A DNA stretch of 64,000 nt from Aquimarina muelleri DSM 19832 (GTDB lineage Bacteria > Bacteroidota > Bacteroidia > Flavobacteriales > Flavobacteriaceae). The stretch covers positions 186,001 to 250,000 of the forward strand of contig NZ_AUML01000002.1 of assembly GCF_000430665.1 (NCBI RefSeq). The letters are read 5' to 3'. Every line of letters begins with the position of its first letter. Position 1 is the stretch's first letter. The translations under genes and the position numbers were made by a program. Shown piece after piece: positions 1 to 9,058 of the stretch. The notes beneath the pieces are model-generated. The model saw nothing but the letters and a program-made list of their open reading frames with translations. It ran no database searches and was not told the origin of the DNA.

Positions 1-316
1 GAATAATAGCATAGTATAAAATCAATAATTCATTCTTTAAACATCTATATTTAATAACGATTTCTAGCATATAAAAATCTTATTTTAGCTTGTCAATTTA
101 TAGATAAAATAAATATAACCTCCATTTTAAAATATAGGTTTAAAATATTCGTTATCCATTTTTTTAGCAACACTCCTAGAGTAAAAAACAAAGCCTATAA
201 AGTATTCAATAATCATGTGTTTAAAAATATGAAAATCCCCAAAGAAAATATTTATAGTCCCACAATTAATAATTGTTTAAAAAATAGGTTTTGGAAATAA
301 AAATATCTTATCACCT
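1..316. other. Gene-free left edge, possible gene remnant
   Basis: No complete gene is visible before the flippase. One + frame is open from about 58 to 300 (81 codons, ending in TAA at 298-300) and has protein-like composition, but it has no ATG until 229, which leaves only a 24-residue peptide. This could be the decayed 3' end of a gene or chance in AT-rich DNA. No clear promoter with both boxes was found for the locus that begins at 317. Confidence 0.3.
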
Positions 317-1756
317 GTGAGTAATTTAAAAACGAAAGCCACCAGTGGGGTTATCTGGAGTAGTATTGACAAGTCTTTTACTATGTTAATTCAGTTTGTT
401 TTTGGTATTATCCTTGCCCGTTTATTAGTACCCGAAGATTACGGATTAATTGGTATGATTACCATATTTATTACTCTTTCTCAGGCTATTGTAGAAAGTG
501 GTTTTAGCAGAGCATTAATTCAAAAAAAAGATACAGATCAATTAGATTATTCCACTACATTTTTTTTTAATTTTTTAATAAGTATACTTGTATATTTAGT
601 ACTTTATTTTACTTCTTCGCTTATCGCAGATTTCTATGTTGAACCACTACTGGAAGATCTTGTTAAAATTGTTGGTCTAAATGTAATTATATCTTCTGCA
701 GCAATTATTCAACGTACTATATTAATCAAAAAGATAGATTTTAAGACTCAAGCTATAGTAAATATTGTAGCAGGTATTGGTGGTGCGCTGATTGGTATTG
801 GATTTGCTATATATGGATTTGGTGTATGGTCATTGGTGTTTCAATACTTATCTAGAAACTTTATGACCTCTATACTATTTTGGGTAATGAATGATTGGAG
901 ACCTTCCTTAATTTTTAGCTTATCTTCCTTAAAAAAGCTTTTTAATTTTGGGTCTAAAATTTTAGCATCTACACTTTTATATGCTGCTTTTCAAAATATC
1001 TATTTGGTGGTAATAGGTAAAATTTATAAATCTGAAGAATTAGGATATTATACCAGAGCTACTTTATTTAAGCAAATCCCTGCAACCTTGGTTACTACAG
1101 TAATACAGAATGTTACTTTTCCTTTGTTAGTTGCTGTGATTGAAGATGACATTCAGGTAAGAGCAATCATGCAAAGAAGTGTTAAGTTAACCGCTTTTCT
1201 TATTTTTCCTATGGCAATAACTTTGATTGTTTTTGCACATCCTCTTATTTTAATATTACTTACAGAAAAATGGTTACCCACTGTTATTTTATTACAAATT
1301 CTTGCCGTTGGAGTTATTTTTTTTCCTATAAATAGTATTAATACTAATTTTATTAATGCAAAAGGGAGATCTGACCTATTTCTAAAATTAGAAATTATCA
1401 ATAACATTCTTACCATTCTAGCAATTGCTATTACCTATCGTTTTGGGATGACTACAATTGCAATTGGGTATGTAAGTGTTTCTTGTATTGGTTTTTTTAC
1501 TTATGCTTATTACAGCGGAAAATTTGTTACTTATTCTGGTGTAAAACAATTAAGAGATATGCTTCCTTATGCATTGGTTAGCATTATAGTAACTATATCC
1601 AGTGCTTTTATTTGGAAACTTGTAGATGATCAAATCATATATCTAAGTGGCGGTTTAATTACTAGTGCTATTGGATATATACTATGTTCTCATATTTTAA
1701 AATTTAAAGAATTAGAAGATATCAAAAATATAATAAGAACTAAAATCAAAAAATAG
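317..1756 (+). CDS. Polysaccharide flippase, Wzx/MOP family
   Basis: A polytopic inner-membrane protein of 479 residues. The N-terminus (SGVIWSSIDK ... GIILARLLVPEDYG) is the usual start of WzxC-type members of the MOP (multidrug/oligosaccharidyl-lipid/polysaccharide) superfamily, which move undecaprenyl-linked repeat units across the inner membrane. Hydrophobic segments are spread over the whole length, consistent with 12-14 helices. The start is GTG at 317; no in-frame ATG lies upstream, and the first ATG inside the frame would remove the first helix. It is the first gene of a + strand polysaccharide locus and is followed after 34 bases by another membrane protein. The family call is firm; the substrate is unknown. 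Confidence 0.9.
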   Translation: MSNLKTKATSGVIWSSIDKSFTMLIQFVFGIILARLLVPEDYGLIGMITIFITLSQAIVESGFSRALIQKKDTDQLDYSTTFFFNFLISILVYLVLYFTSSLIADFYVEPLLEDLVKIVGLNVIISSAAIIQRTILIKKIDFKTQAIVNIVAGIGGALIGIGFAIYGFGVWSLVFQYLSRNFMTSILFWVMNDWRPSLIFSLSSLKKLFNFGSKILASTLLYAAFQNIYLVVIGKIYKSEELGYYTRATLFKQIPATLVTTVIQNVTFPLLVAVIEDDIQVRAIMQRSVKLTAFLIFPMAITLIVFAHPLILILLTEKWLPTVILLQILAVGVIFFPINSINTNFINAKGRSDLFLKLEIINNILTILAIAITYRFGMTTIAIGYVSVSCIGFFTYAYYSGKFVTYSGVKQLRDMLPYALVSIIVTISSAFIWKLVDDQIIYLSGGLITSAIGYILCSHILKFKELEDIKNIIRTKIKK

Positions 1757-1790
1757 AAATCTATTTTACTAATTATCAAACTAGTACCAA

Positions 1791-3200
1791 ATGATGTGGA
1801 CTAAAGAATATTCAGGAATAGCAATAGTATTTTCTATACTAGTACTTAGTATACACATACTATTTTTCTCTGAGTATACTATGCCTTTATTTATATTACT
1901 AGGAGGTATGGGAATTATATTTTTATTTTTTATCTCCTTATGGTATTATACCAAATATTGGAAAGACATAAATTTTTTTACTAAAAAGCTTTTTTTTCAT
2001 AGCATTATTTATAGAATATTTGGAGTAATATTACTGTATATCCTAACAATGCTTTATGATCCTGAAAGTCTACCTTTCGAAATATCTGCAATTGACTCTG
2101 TTAATTATCATGCTTCAGGAAAATTGGTTGCAGATACTATAGAAAAGGGAGGCTCTGTTTTTAAAACCCTTTCTCTAGTCTGGAAAGGAAAATCTGATTA
2201 TGGTTTTTCTATTATTATTGGCATATTATACTATATATTCGGAAAATTCGCTCTGGTTATTAAAATATTTAATGTTGTAATAGGAAGTTTTTCTGTTATA
2301 AGAATTTATCAAATAACAAGGTATATATATGATGAACAAAGAGCAAGATTAACTAGTATCTTAATGATGATTATGCCACCCTTGTTATGGTTTGGAGCGA
2401 TGGTACTAAAAGAAACTTTCTTGATTTTTGTTATTTTAAATATAGGGTACTTTGTTACAAAACTTATATATGCTCCTAAAATCAAATTATGGATTCTTGC
2501 TTTTATTGTTTTACAAATAGGAATTACCTTATATTTTAGAACAGTTTTAGCTCCATTACTATTAATATGCGTTTTACTACAAATAATATTCTTAAAAACA
2601 AGAAAAAAGCATTATCGTATAGTTTCAATATTAATTTCAATATCCTTAATTTATGCCACCTATTTTGTTGTAAACCAAATAGGAATGAAAGAAAACGTAG
2701 ATGCTATTGTCGCTGCAAGCCAGAATCAATTTGAAAATGAACTTACGCATTCTGCTAACTCCAGAGGTATCTCTTACACTACTGCTATTGTTGCTCCTTT
2801 ATTAATTGCAGGAGCTATAGTTACTCCTTTCCCATCTTTATTGGATTTTGAAGAAGCACAATTAGGGATTTTTGCTCATTTTCATAACGAAATCATACGT
2901 AATTGCCTGTATTTTTTCGTTTTTTTAGGGTTATATCAAGTAATTAAAAACCGTAGAAAAGGAAGTATATTTATTTTAAGTTTTGCTATAGGTTATATTC
3001 TTATTTTGGCCATATCCGGGATATCTTTTCAGGATCGTTTTCAGATTTTAGCACTTCCTTTTTTAATTATTTTTATGGCAGATGGAATTTACACAAACTC
3101 TCCAAAAAAAACAAAAAACTGGGCTATATATCTGATTTTTATATTTATAGCAATACTAATGTGGAATTTATTTAAACTATCTAATAGAGGACTTTTATAA
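1791..3200 (+). CDS. Polytopic membrane protein, candidate polysaccharide polymerase
   Basis: A 469-residue, very hydrophobic protein with about a dozen predicted membrane segments and a long hydrophilic loop after the early helices (around residues 95-135, containing DSVNYHASGK). It sits between the flippase and the Asn-synthase-like gene; its stop codon abuts the next ATG with no spacer. In Wzx/Wzy loci this slot normally holds the polymerase (Wzy) or an EpsG-like protein, and no other gene in the locus has that topology. An Asp-Tyr-His loop after an early helix also resembles GT-C glycosyltransferases. The role is inferred from position and topology, because no diagnostic motif was recognised. 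Confidence 0.6.
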   Translation: MMWTKEYSGIAIVFSILVLSIHILFFSEYTMPLFILLGGMGIIFLFFISLWYYTKYWKDINFFTKKLFFHSIIYRIFGVILLYILTMLYDPESLPFEISAIDSVNYHASGKLVADTIEKGGSVFKTLSLVWKGKSDYGFSIIIGILYYIFGKFALVIKIFNVVIGSFSVIRIYQITRYIYDEQRARLTSILMMIMPPLLWFGAMVLKETFLIFVILNIGYFVTKLIYAPKIKLWILAFIVLQIGITLYFRTVLAPLLLICVLLQIIFLKTRKKHYRIVSILISISLIYATYFVVNQIGMKENVDAIVAASQNQFENELTHSANSRGISYTTAIVAPLLIAGAIVTPFPSLLDFEEAQLGIFAHFHNEIIRNCLYFFVFLGLYQVIKNRRKGSIFILSFAIGYILILAISGISFQDRFQILALPFLIIFMADGIYTNSPKKTKNWAIYLIFIFIAILMWNLFKLSNRGLL

Positions 3201-4937
3201 ATGATGAATCATTTTATTATATCAAAATCAAATCTACAACCCTTTGGACAATCCGAAGTAAAACTTACAGAACAATGGAATCTAACCATACAAGGAAAAA
3301 AGTATCATGACTATAACGATACAGGTACTAGAATTATAGTAATTGGGGATTATATAGGTAAAAAAGAAGACCTTTTTACTACAGAAACAAATGATATTCC
3401 AAAACTAAGAGGCAATTTTTATGCAATTATCATCAAAAATGAAAAGATAAAAATATATAGTAGTTTTTTAAATATCCTACCTATTTATCATACTGTAGAC
3501 AATACCTATATTTCTTCTTCTGTAGAGCTTATAAGAAAAAACAGTAAGGCAAATTTTTCTATAGACAAAAAGTTTATACTAGAAATTTTATTATTTAATT
3601 ATGGTTTTTTTAATAGAACACTTTATCAAGATATTCAACTAGTACCTTGCAATTATTTTTTAGAATTACAGCTAGAAGTAGTTACTATGCATAAGCATTT
3701 CGAAACAGCTTCTTTATTTACTCAAACCTCGTTAAAAAAACAAAAAAAAGTCAATGACTTAAGTACTCTTTTTATAAAAACCACAAAATTTTACTTTCCA
3801 GAAACTCCTTTTGATATTGCTTTTACCAGTGGATTTGATGGTAGAACTTTAGTAAGTTGCGCTACATATCATAACAAAGATTTTAAAACTTTTTCCTTTG
3901 GGAAATCAAATAATGATGATGTTACTATTCCCAAAAAAAATGCAGAAGACCTTAATATTAAATATCAATATTTTGACTTAGGAAAAAAGACATATATCGA
4001 TCAAGATTATTATACAAATGCAAAAGAATATATTAAACAATATCCAGGAGCAAATGGATTCATTTATTCGCATTTTTTATATAGTACAAAAAAAATAGCT
4101 ACAGACACAAACTACTTACTATCTGGTGTAATTGGTAGTGAACTTTTTAGAGCATTACATATTACTGGTGCAGTAACATCAAAATCTTTAGCCGATATTT
4201 TCATTAGTAATACTCCTCAAGAAATAAGAAATAAAATTAGTAGTTCCCCTGCAATAAAACATTTAAAAAAAGAAGAATTTGAAACTGATCTCGAAGAGTT
4301 AATCCAAGAGCTAATAACTTATAAAGACTCCATTTCTAAAAATTTAACTAAAAATCAACAATTCTACACATTTGTATTTGAAGAGGTTTTCAGAAAATTT
4401 TTTGGGCAATGGATCTCAATGCAAATGAATCATATAAATGTAAGAACTCCTTTTCTTGATTTTAAATTTATAACAGAATTACTTAAAACTAAATACGCTG
4501 GTGCTAACAATGATTTTTTTACAGAAAACCCATTAAAAAGAATGAAAGGACAATATCTATATACAGATATTATCAAAAAGACGAATAGTAAAATTTATCA
4601 TCAAAAAACAGGAAAAGGATATCGCCCAAAAGATCTTAGAGAATCAATTTATATATACAAAATTATAATTCCTTTTCTTTTAAAACGTTTCAAAAGAAAA
4701 ACAAAAACTCCAAACTTAGATAATTTAAGTATAATTTCAGGAGTGTTAGCTAATAAACATCATATAAAAAAATGCTTAGAAGATGTAGAATACACATATT
4801 TTGATTTTTCAAGTATAAATAAAATGTTAGACAATTTATCTCCTTACACCCCAGAAAAAGAACGAGACAGTTTACTTATGATGATATCTGTTATTCTTGC
4901 CATAAAAAACAACTCCCTAACCAACAGTAAAAAATAA
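3201..4937 (+). CDS. Asparagine-synthase-like protein lacking the glutaminase Cys
   Basis: A 578-residue protein with the two-part layout of class II asparagine synthetases. The N-terminal Ntn-type half (about 1-190) includes a typical 'GFFNRTLYQDI' segment. The C-terminal half has an adenylation PP-loop reading SGFDGR at residues 210-215, a variant of the usual SGGxDS. The N-terminus is MMNHF, so the Cys that must follow the initiator Met for glutamine hydrolysis is absent. Family members in polysaccharide loci amidate uronic acids or join amines to carboxylates; beta-lactam synthetase is a precedent for a Cys-less, ATP-dependent relative. It directly follows the membrane protein and is 6 bases from the ATP-grasp gene. 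The substrate is not inferable. Confidence 0.8.
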   Translation: MMNHFIISKSNLQPFGQSEVKLTEQWNLTIQGKKYHDYNDTGTRIIVIGDYIGKKEDLFTTETNDIPKLRGNFYAIIIKNEKIKIYSSFLNILPIYHTVDNTYISSSVELIRKNSKANFSIDKKFILEILLFNYGFFNRTLYQDIQLVPCNYFLELQLEVVTMHKHFETASLFTQTSLKKQKKVNDLSTLFIKTTKFYFPETPFDIAFTSGFDGRTLVSCATYHNKDFKTFSFGKSNNDDVTIPKKNAEDLNIKYQYFDLGKKTYIDQDYYTNAKEYIKQYPGANGFIYSHFLYSTKKIATDTNYLLSGVIGSELFRALHITGAVTSKSLADIFISNTPQEIRNKISSSPAIKHLKKEEFETDLEELIQELITYKDSISKNLTKNQQFYTFVFEEVFRKFFGQWISMQMNHINVRTPFLDFKFITELLKTKYAGANNDFFTENPLKRMKGQYLYTDIIKKTNSKIYHQKTGKGYRPKDLRESIYIYKIIIPFLLKRFKRKTKTPNLDNLSIISGVLANKHHIKKCLEDVEYTYFDFSSINKMLDNLSPYTPEKERDSLLMMISVILAIKNNSLTNSKK

Positions 4938-4943
4938 TTATAT

Positions 4944-5969
4944 ATGAGTAAAATAATAGCATTAACTGATTATAAAGGTAATTTTGGATCTAAACATGAA
5001 GACATACCTTACAGGAGTGGTATGGATCAAAATAAATTAACTCTTTATTTTAAAGAACTACAACATGATTTAGTGTTTGTTCCATTTTCGGAAATTGATT
5101 TTACTTCTAAAAGCTATATTGACACTTTTTTTATCTACACCTCCTCTGAAGACCCTAACTATTATTATAAAGAATTTATTGAAGATATAGTCTATGCATT
5201 ACAAATATCAGGAGCCATAGCAATACCACATTACAATTTTTTGAGAGCTAATAACAATAAAGTATTCATGGAGTTATTAAGAGAAATTGTATTACCAAAA
5301 CAATTCTGTAAGCTCACAACATATAAATTTGGAACCTATGAAGAGCTTTTAAATCATATAGATAAAATCTCATACCCCATTGTTATTAAAGGCTCTGAAG
5401 GAGCTTCTGGAACATCCGTGTTTTTATCCAAAAACAAACAAGACCTTATATCTAAAGTTAAAAAAGTATCTAAAACATTTAGTGCTAAAGAATATTTTTG
5501 GGAATTAGGCAGAACTTATAAACATAAAGGGTATAAAAAAGATAGTATGTATCGCGATAAATACATTTTACAAGAATTTATCCCAAATTTACAGAAAGAT
5601 TGGAAGGTTCTTGTCTTTGGTAAACGGTATTATATATTAACACGATACGCTCGTGAAAATGATTTTAGAGCAAGTGGTAGTAAGACTAATTATAAATCAG
5701 GAACCAAATCTGAACTGACAGATAAAATATTAGATTTTGCAAAACAGATTTTTGAAAAATTAGATATTCCTCATGTTTCTTTAGATATAGCTTTTGATGG
5801 AGAGAAATATTATCTAATAGAAATGCAAGGATTATATTTTGGAACCTCTATTATAAATATGTCTGATGCTTATTTCGTACACAATAATGAGGGTTGGATT
5901 CCAGAAAACAATAATATCGAACTAGAAAAGGTATATGCTGATTGTATAAGTGAACATATAAATCAATAA
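4944..5969 (+). CDS. ATP-grasp ligase, RimK-like
   Basis: A 341-residue soluble protein with ATP-grasp features: the ATP-binding strand and glycine loop at about residues 147-158 (PIVIKGSEGASGTS), the adenine-side strand YILQEFIPN, a RimK-like arginine segment (DFRASGS), and the metal-binding carboxylates near HVSLDIAFDGEKYYLIEMQG. ATP-grasp enzymes activate a carboxylate as an acyl phosphate and join it to an amine or thiol. Next to a FemAB-type transferase and an Asn-synthase-like protein it fits attachment of an amino acid or peptide to a sugar. It starts 6 bases after the previous stop, so it is probably co-transcribed. The acceptor is unknown. Confidence 0.82.
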   Translation: MSKIIALTDYKGNFGSKHEDIPYRSGMDQNKLTLYFKELQHDLVFVPFSEIDFTSKSYIDTFFIYTSSEDPNYYYKEFIEDIVYALQISGAIAIPHYNFLRANNNKVFMELLREIVLPKQFCKLTTYKFGTYEELLNHIDKISYPIVIKGSEGASGTSVFLSKNKQDLISKVKKVSKTFSAKEYFWELGRTYKHKGYKKDSMYRDKYILQEFIPNLQKDWKVLVFGKRYYILTRYARENDFRASGSKTNYKSGTKSELTDKILDFAKQIFEKLDIPHVSLDIAFDGEKYYLIEMQGLYFGTSIINMSDAYFVHNNEGWIPENNNIELEKVYADCISEHINQ

Positions 5970-5970
5970 T

Positions 5971-5989
5971 CTCGAAACAAGCTTCGGAG
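5971..5989. repeat. Small imperfect hairpin motif, copy 1
   Basis: CTCGAAACAAGCTTCGGAG just after the ATP-grasp stop. It can fold as a short stem (CTCGAA with TTCG-AG). A 19-base relative with the same CTCG-n-A-n-CAAGCT core and GAG end occurs at 54331-54349 (14 of 19 identical by eye). It lies in the only sizeable gap (100 bases) inside the first half of the polysaccharide locus. Confidence 0.35.
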
Positions 5990-6069
5990 AATTAGACCAT
6001 CTATGAGGAATTTAAAGAGAAAATTAACCGATCACAAATAGATAATAGCATTAATTTTAAACTATAATC

Positions 6070-6990
6070 ATGAGAATTCTCTTTGTTAGTAGCGGAAATA
6101 CTAAAAATGGTATCTCACCAATTATTAAAAATCAAGGGCAATCACTTATATCTCTAGGATATTCCGTTACTTTTTTTACTATAAAAGGAAAAGGTTTTAA
6201 AGGATATTTTAAAAATATTTTTGAGCTTAAGCGTTTTTTAAAAAAACAAAAATTTGATATTATTCACGCTCATTATTCTTTAAGCGGTATGGTAGCTAGT
6301 CTTTCAGGAGCTAGTCCTATAGTTATTTCTTTAATGGGAAGTGACGTAAAAGCTTCTTTGTTTTTAAGATACATAATACGGGGATTTAGCATGTTGTTTT
6401 GGAAACAAATCATTGTTAAATCACAAGACATGAAAGAAGATTCAGGGCTTAATAAAGCATATGTAATTCCAAATGGCGTTGACTTTAATAAATTTAAACC
6501 CATCGAGAGATCAGATGCTATTAACGAAACCGGCTGGGATCCTAATAAAAAACACATCTTATTTGCTGCAAACCCCAATCGCCCAGAAAAGAATTTTAAG
6601 CTAGCAGAAGAAGCTTTTAACCTAATTAAAGAAAAGGATATTCAACTTCAAAAACTAGTAGATATTCCTAATGAAAAAATGCCTTATTATTTTAATGCTT
6701 CGGATGTAATATTATTAACCAGTTTATGGGAAGGATCCCCAAATGTCATTAAAGAAGCCATAGCATGTAATTGTAAAATTGTTGCTGTAGATGTTGGAGA
6801 TATTAAAGAACTGGTTTCTAACATACAAGGTTGTTACGTTACACATTTTGATCCTAATGAAATTGCAAACAAATTACTACTATCTCTAAATTTAGAACAA
6901 AAGACTACTGGTAGAGATACTATTAGACACCTAGATAGCGTTAGCATAGCTAACAAATTAACCAAAATATATAAAAGCACTACATTGTGA
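6070..6990 (+). CDS. Glycosyltransferase family 4, GT-B fold
   Basis: A 306-residue protein starting MRILFVSSGNTKNGIS, a typical GT4 N-terminal beta strand with a glycine loop. The middle has FDIIHAHYS (donor-half HxH-type segment) and VIPNGVDFNKFKP, which marks the start of the C-terminal Rossmann domain. The nucleotide-sugar EX7E region reads EGSPNVIKEA. It is shorter than most GT4 enzymes (350-400), mainly in the acceptor domain. It is probably a cytoplasmic enzyme that extends the lipid-linked repeat unit. It follows a 100-base gap with a small hairpin, and its end overlaps the next gene by 4 bases, so the two are likely translationally coupled. Confidence 0.88.
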   Translation: MRILFVSSGNTKNGISPIIKNQGQSLISLGYSVTFFTIKGKGFKGYFKNIFELKRFLKKQKFDIIHAHYSLSGMVASLSGASPIVISLMGSDVKASLFLRYIIRGFSMLFWKQIIVKSQDMKEDSGLNKAYVIPNGVDFNKFKPIERSDAINETGWDPNKKHILFAANPNRPEKNFKLAEEAFNLIKEKDIQLQKLVDIPNEKMPYYFNASDVILLTSLWEGSPNVIKEAIACNCKIVAVDVGDIKELVSNIQGCYVTHFDPNEIANKLLLSLNLEQKTTGRDTIRHLDSVSIANKLTKIYKSTTL

Positions 6991-7988
6991 CAAATACACA
7001 AACTATACACACCAATATAAACAGCATTTCTTCAGAACAATGGGACAAACTTTTAGACTTCGGTAGTGCTAACTTTTTTCAAACAAAAAAAGCATTTCAG
7101 TTTTTTAAATCCGTTGGCTTAGAACCTTTTATTTTTGCTATAGAGCAAGAAAAACAAATTACTCTATTAATAACAGGTATTATACAAAAAGAAAAAGGAA
7201 TAAAAGCTGCTTTTACTAGTAGAGCAATAATTTATGGAGGGCCTATATTATCTAAAAAAGCAAACGAACAAGACATTTTAGAGCTTTTAAAAATCATGAT
7301 CTCTCATTTAAAAAATAAAGGTATATATATAGAGATTAGAAACCTTAACAACTATAGTAATTACAAAAATATTTTTGAAAAAGCTGGTTTTGAATATCTA
7401 CCACATCTTAATTTTCATTTAGATTGTAAAGATGAACAAACCATGCGAAAACGTATGAGTAGTAGTAAACTTAGACAAATAAAAAAAAGTATCAAAACAG
7501 GAGCTGAAATTATAGAAGCTCAAAGTATAGAGGAAATAAAGGCATACTACGCTATTTTGCATGATTTATATACTACAAAAGTAAAAACGCCTCTACCCGA
7601 TCTTGATTTTTTTATTAAAATGTGGAAAGACGATATAGCAAAATTTCTTTTAGTTCATTATAAAGAAGAAATTATTGGAGGTATTGTATGTCCTATTTTT
7701 CAAAACAAAACGATTTATGAATGGTTTGTTTGTGGTAAAGATGGCCAATATAAAGATGTATACCCAAGTATCTTAGCTACTTGGGCAGCAATGGAATATG
7801 CTCATACAAATAAAATTGAATATTTTGATTTTATGGGAGCTGGAAAACCAAACGAAGATTATGGTGTTAGAGAATTTAAATCAAAATTTGGTGGTGATTT
7901 AGTAGAGCATGGTCGATTTATATATATATCCCAACCACTTTTGTATAAAGTAGGAAAAACAGCTGTTAAAATTTTAAAAAAAACCTAA
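6987..7988 (+). CDS. FemAB/GNAT-type acyltransferase
   Basis: A 333-residue protein of the FemAB-like acetyltransferase group (Acetyltransf_6 type). Two GNAT-like halves are visible: the first ends around NYKNIFEKAGFEYLPHLNF. The second carries IIGGIVCPIF and the C-terminal FMGAGKPNEDYGVREFKSKFGG block that is characteristic of Fem-related proteins in exopolysaccharide and exosortase loci. Fem enzymes transfer amino acids from aminoacyl-tRNA to lipid-linked peptidoglycan; relatives in polysaccharide loci probably N-acylate amino sugars. The start is GTG inside the preceding gene's final codons (GTGA overlap). With the ATP-grasp and Asn-synthase-like genes it suggests a polymer bearing amino acids. 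The donor and acceptor are not visible. Confidence 0.82.
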   Translation: MTNTQTIHTNINSISSEQWDKLLDFGSANFFQTKKAFQFFKSVGLEPFIFAIEQEKQITLLITGIIQKEKGIKAAFTSRAIIYGGPILSKKANEQDILELLKIMISHLKNKGIYIEIRNLNNYSNYKNIFEKAGFEYLPHLNFHLDCKDEQTMRKRMSSSKLRQIKKSIKTGAEIIEAQSIEEIKAYYAILHDLYTTKVKTPLPDLDFFIKMWKDDIAKFLLVHYKEEIIGGIVCPIFQNKTIYEWFVCGKDGQYKDVYPSILATWAAMEYAHTNKIEYFDFMGAGKPNEDYGVREFKSKFGGDLVEHGRFIYISQPLLYKVGKTAVKILKKT

Positions 7989-9058
7989 TGCGTATATTAA
8001 TTGATATAGGTCATCCTGGTCATGTTCATTTATTCAAAAACTTTGCAAAAGAAATGCAAAAAAGAGGGCATGAATTTTTATTTACTTGTAGACAAAAGGA
8101 ATTTGAAATTGAATTGCTTAAAGCAGAAGGTTTTGATTATGTCTCTTTTGGAAAAAAATACAATACAACATTAGGTAAAATTTGGGGCTTATTTAAATTT
8201 GATGTTCTCGAATTTTTACAAGGATTGCGATTTAAGCCTGATATTTTTATGAGTCACGGTTCTCCATATGCTGCACATGCGTCTGCTATATTAAGAAAAC
8301 CTCATATCTCTATGGAAGATTCAGGGAATTGGGAACAAATTAAAATTTATTTACCTTTTACAGAAGTTGTTCTTACACCATCTGTACTTTATGAGGATAT
8401 GGGACCAAAACAAATACGATATAACGGGTATCACGAATTAGCATATTTACATCCTAATCACTTTCAAATAAATAGTACTACCCCACATTCTTTTTTAAAT
8501 CTACAAAAAGATGAAAAATATGTATTACTCAGATTTGTCTCTTGGAATGCATCTCATGATAAAGGACAAAATGGATTATCCGCAGATGAAAAAGAAAAAT
8601 TAGTAAACTACCTCGATTCTAAATATACTGTCTTTATTTCATCAGAAAATAAACTACCTGAAAAATTTCAAAAATTTCAAATTAAGATTGCTCCAGAAAA
8701 TATGCACCTTGTGCTTTCTGGCGCACATTTATTTGTAGGTGAAGGTGCAACTATGGCATCAGAATCTGGGGTTCTAGGTACTCCTTCAATATATGTTAAT
8801 TCTTTAAAAAGAGCATATAATGAAGACCAGGAAAAATATGGATTAGTTTTCAATTTTCAAGATGGAAATGGAGTATTGGATAAGATCAAAGAATTAGAAA
8901 AAATACCAAATCTTCATCAAAATTTTCAAAAAAGATTACAAAAGCTTTTGACTGATAAAATTGATGTTACATCTTTTATGGTTTGGTTTGTAGAAAATTT
9001 TCCTGAAAGCCAAATAGAACTAAAAAACAATCCTAATTACCAACTTAATTTTAAATAA
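7988..9058 (+). CDS. DUF354 protein, GT-B-like
   Basis: A 356-residue protein whose N-terminus MRILIDIGHPGHVHLFKN is the signature of the DUF354 family. The fold resembles UDP-GlcNAc 2-epimerase and GT-B transferases. A second Rossmann half has FVGEGATMASESGVLGTPSI, the place where the GT-B family binds the nucleotide. Members are common in archaeal and bacterial surface-sugar loci and no activity is firmly known. It overlaps the gene before and the gene after by a single base each (TAATG-type junctions), showing tight coupling within the operon. The family call is firm; the function is inferred only as sugar-nucleotide handling or glycosyl transfer. Confidence 0.85.
   Translation: MRILIDIGHPGHVHLFKNFAKEMQKRGHEFLFTCRQKEFEIELLKAEGFDYVSFGKKYNTTLGKIWGLFKFDVLEFLQGLRFKPDIFMSHGSPYAAHASAILRKPHISMEDSGNWEQIKIYLPFTEVVLTPSVLYEDMGPKQIRYNGYHELAYLHPNHFQINSTTPHSFLNLQKDEKYVLLRFVSWNASHDKGQNGLSADEKEKLVNYLDSKYTVFISSENKLPEKFQKFQIKIAPENMHLVLSGAHLFVGEGATMASESGVLGTPSIYVNSLKRAYNEDQEKYGLVFNFQDGNGVLDKIKELEKIPNLHQNFQKRLQKLLTDKIDVTSFMVWFVENFPESQIELKNNPNYQLNFK

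Noticed and set aside
1153..1416. Antisense frame of 87 codons inside the flippase gene.
   Set aside because: It is a shadow of a convincing membrane-protein gene; its composition mirrors that gene's codons and it has no independent signal.
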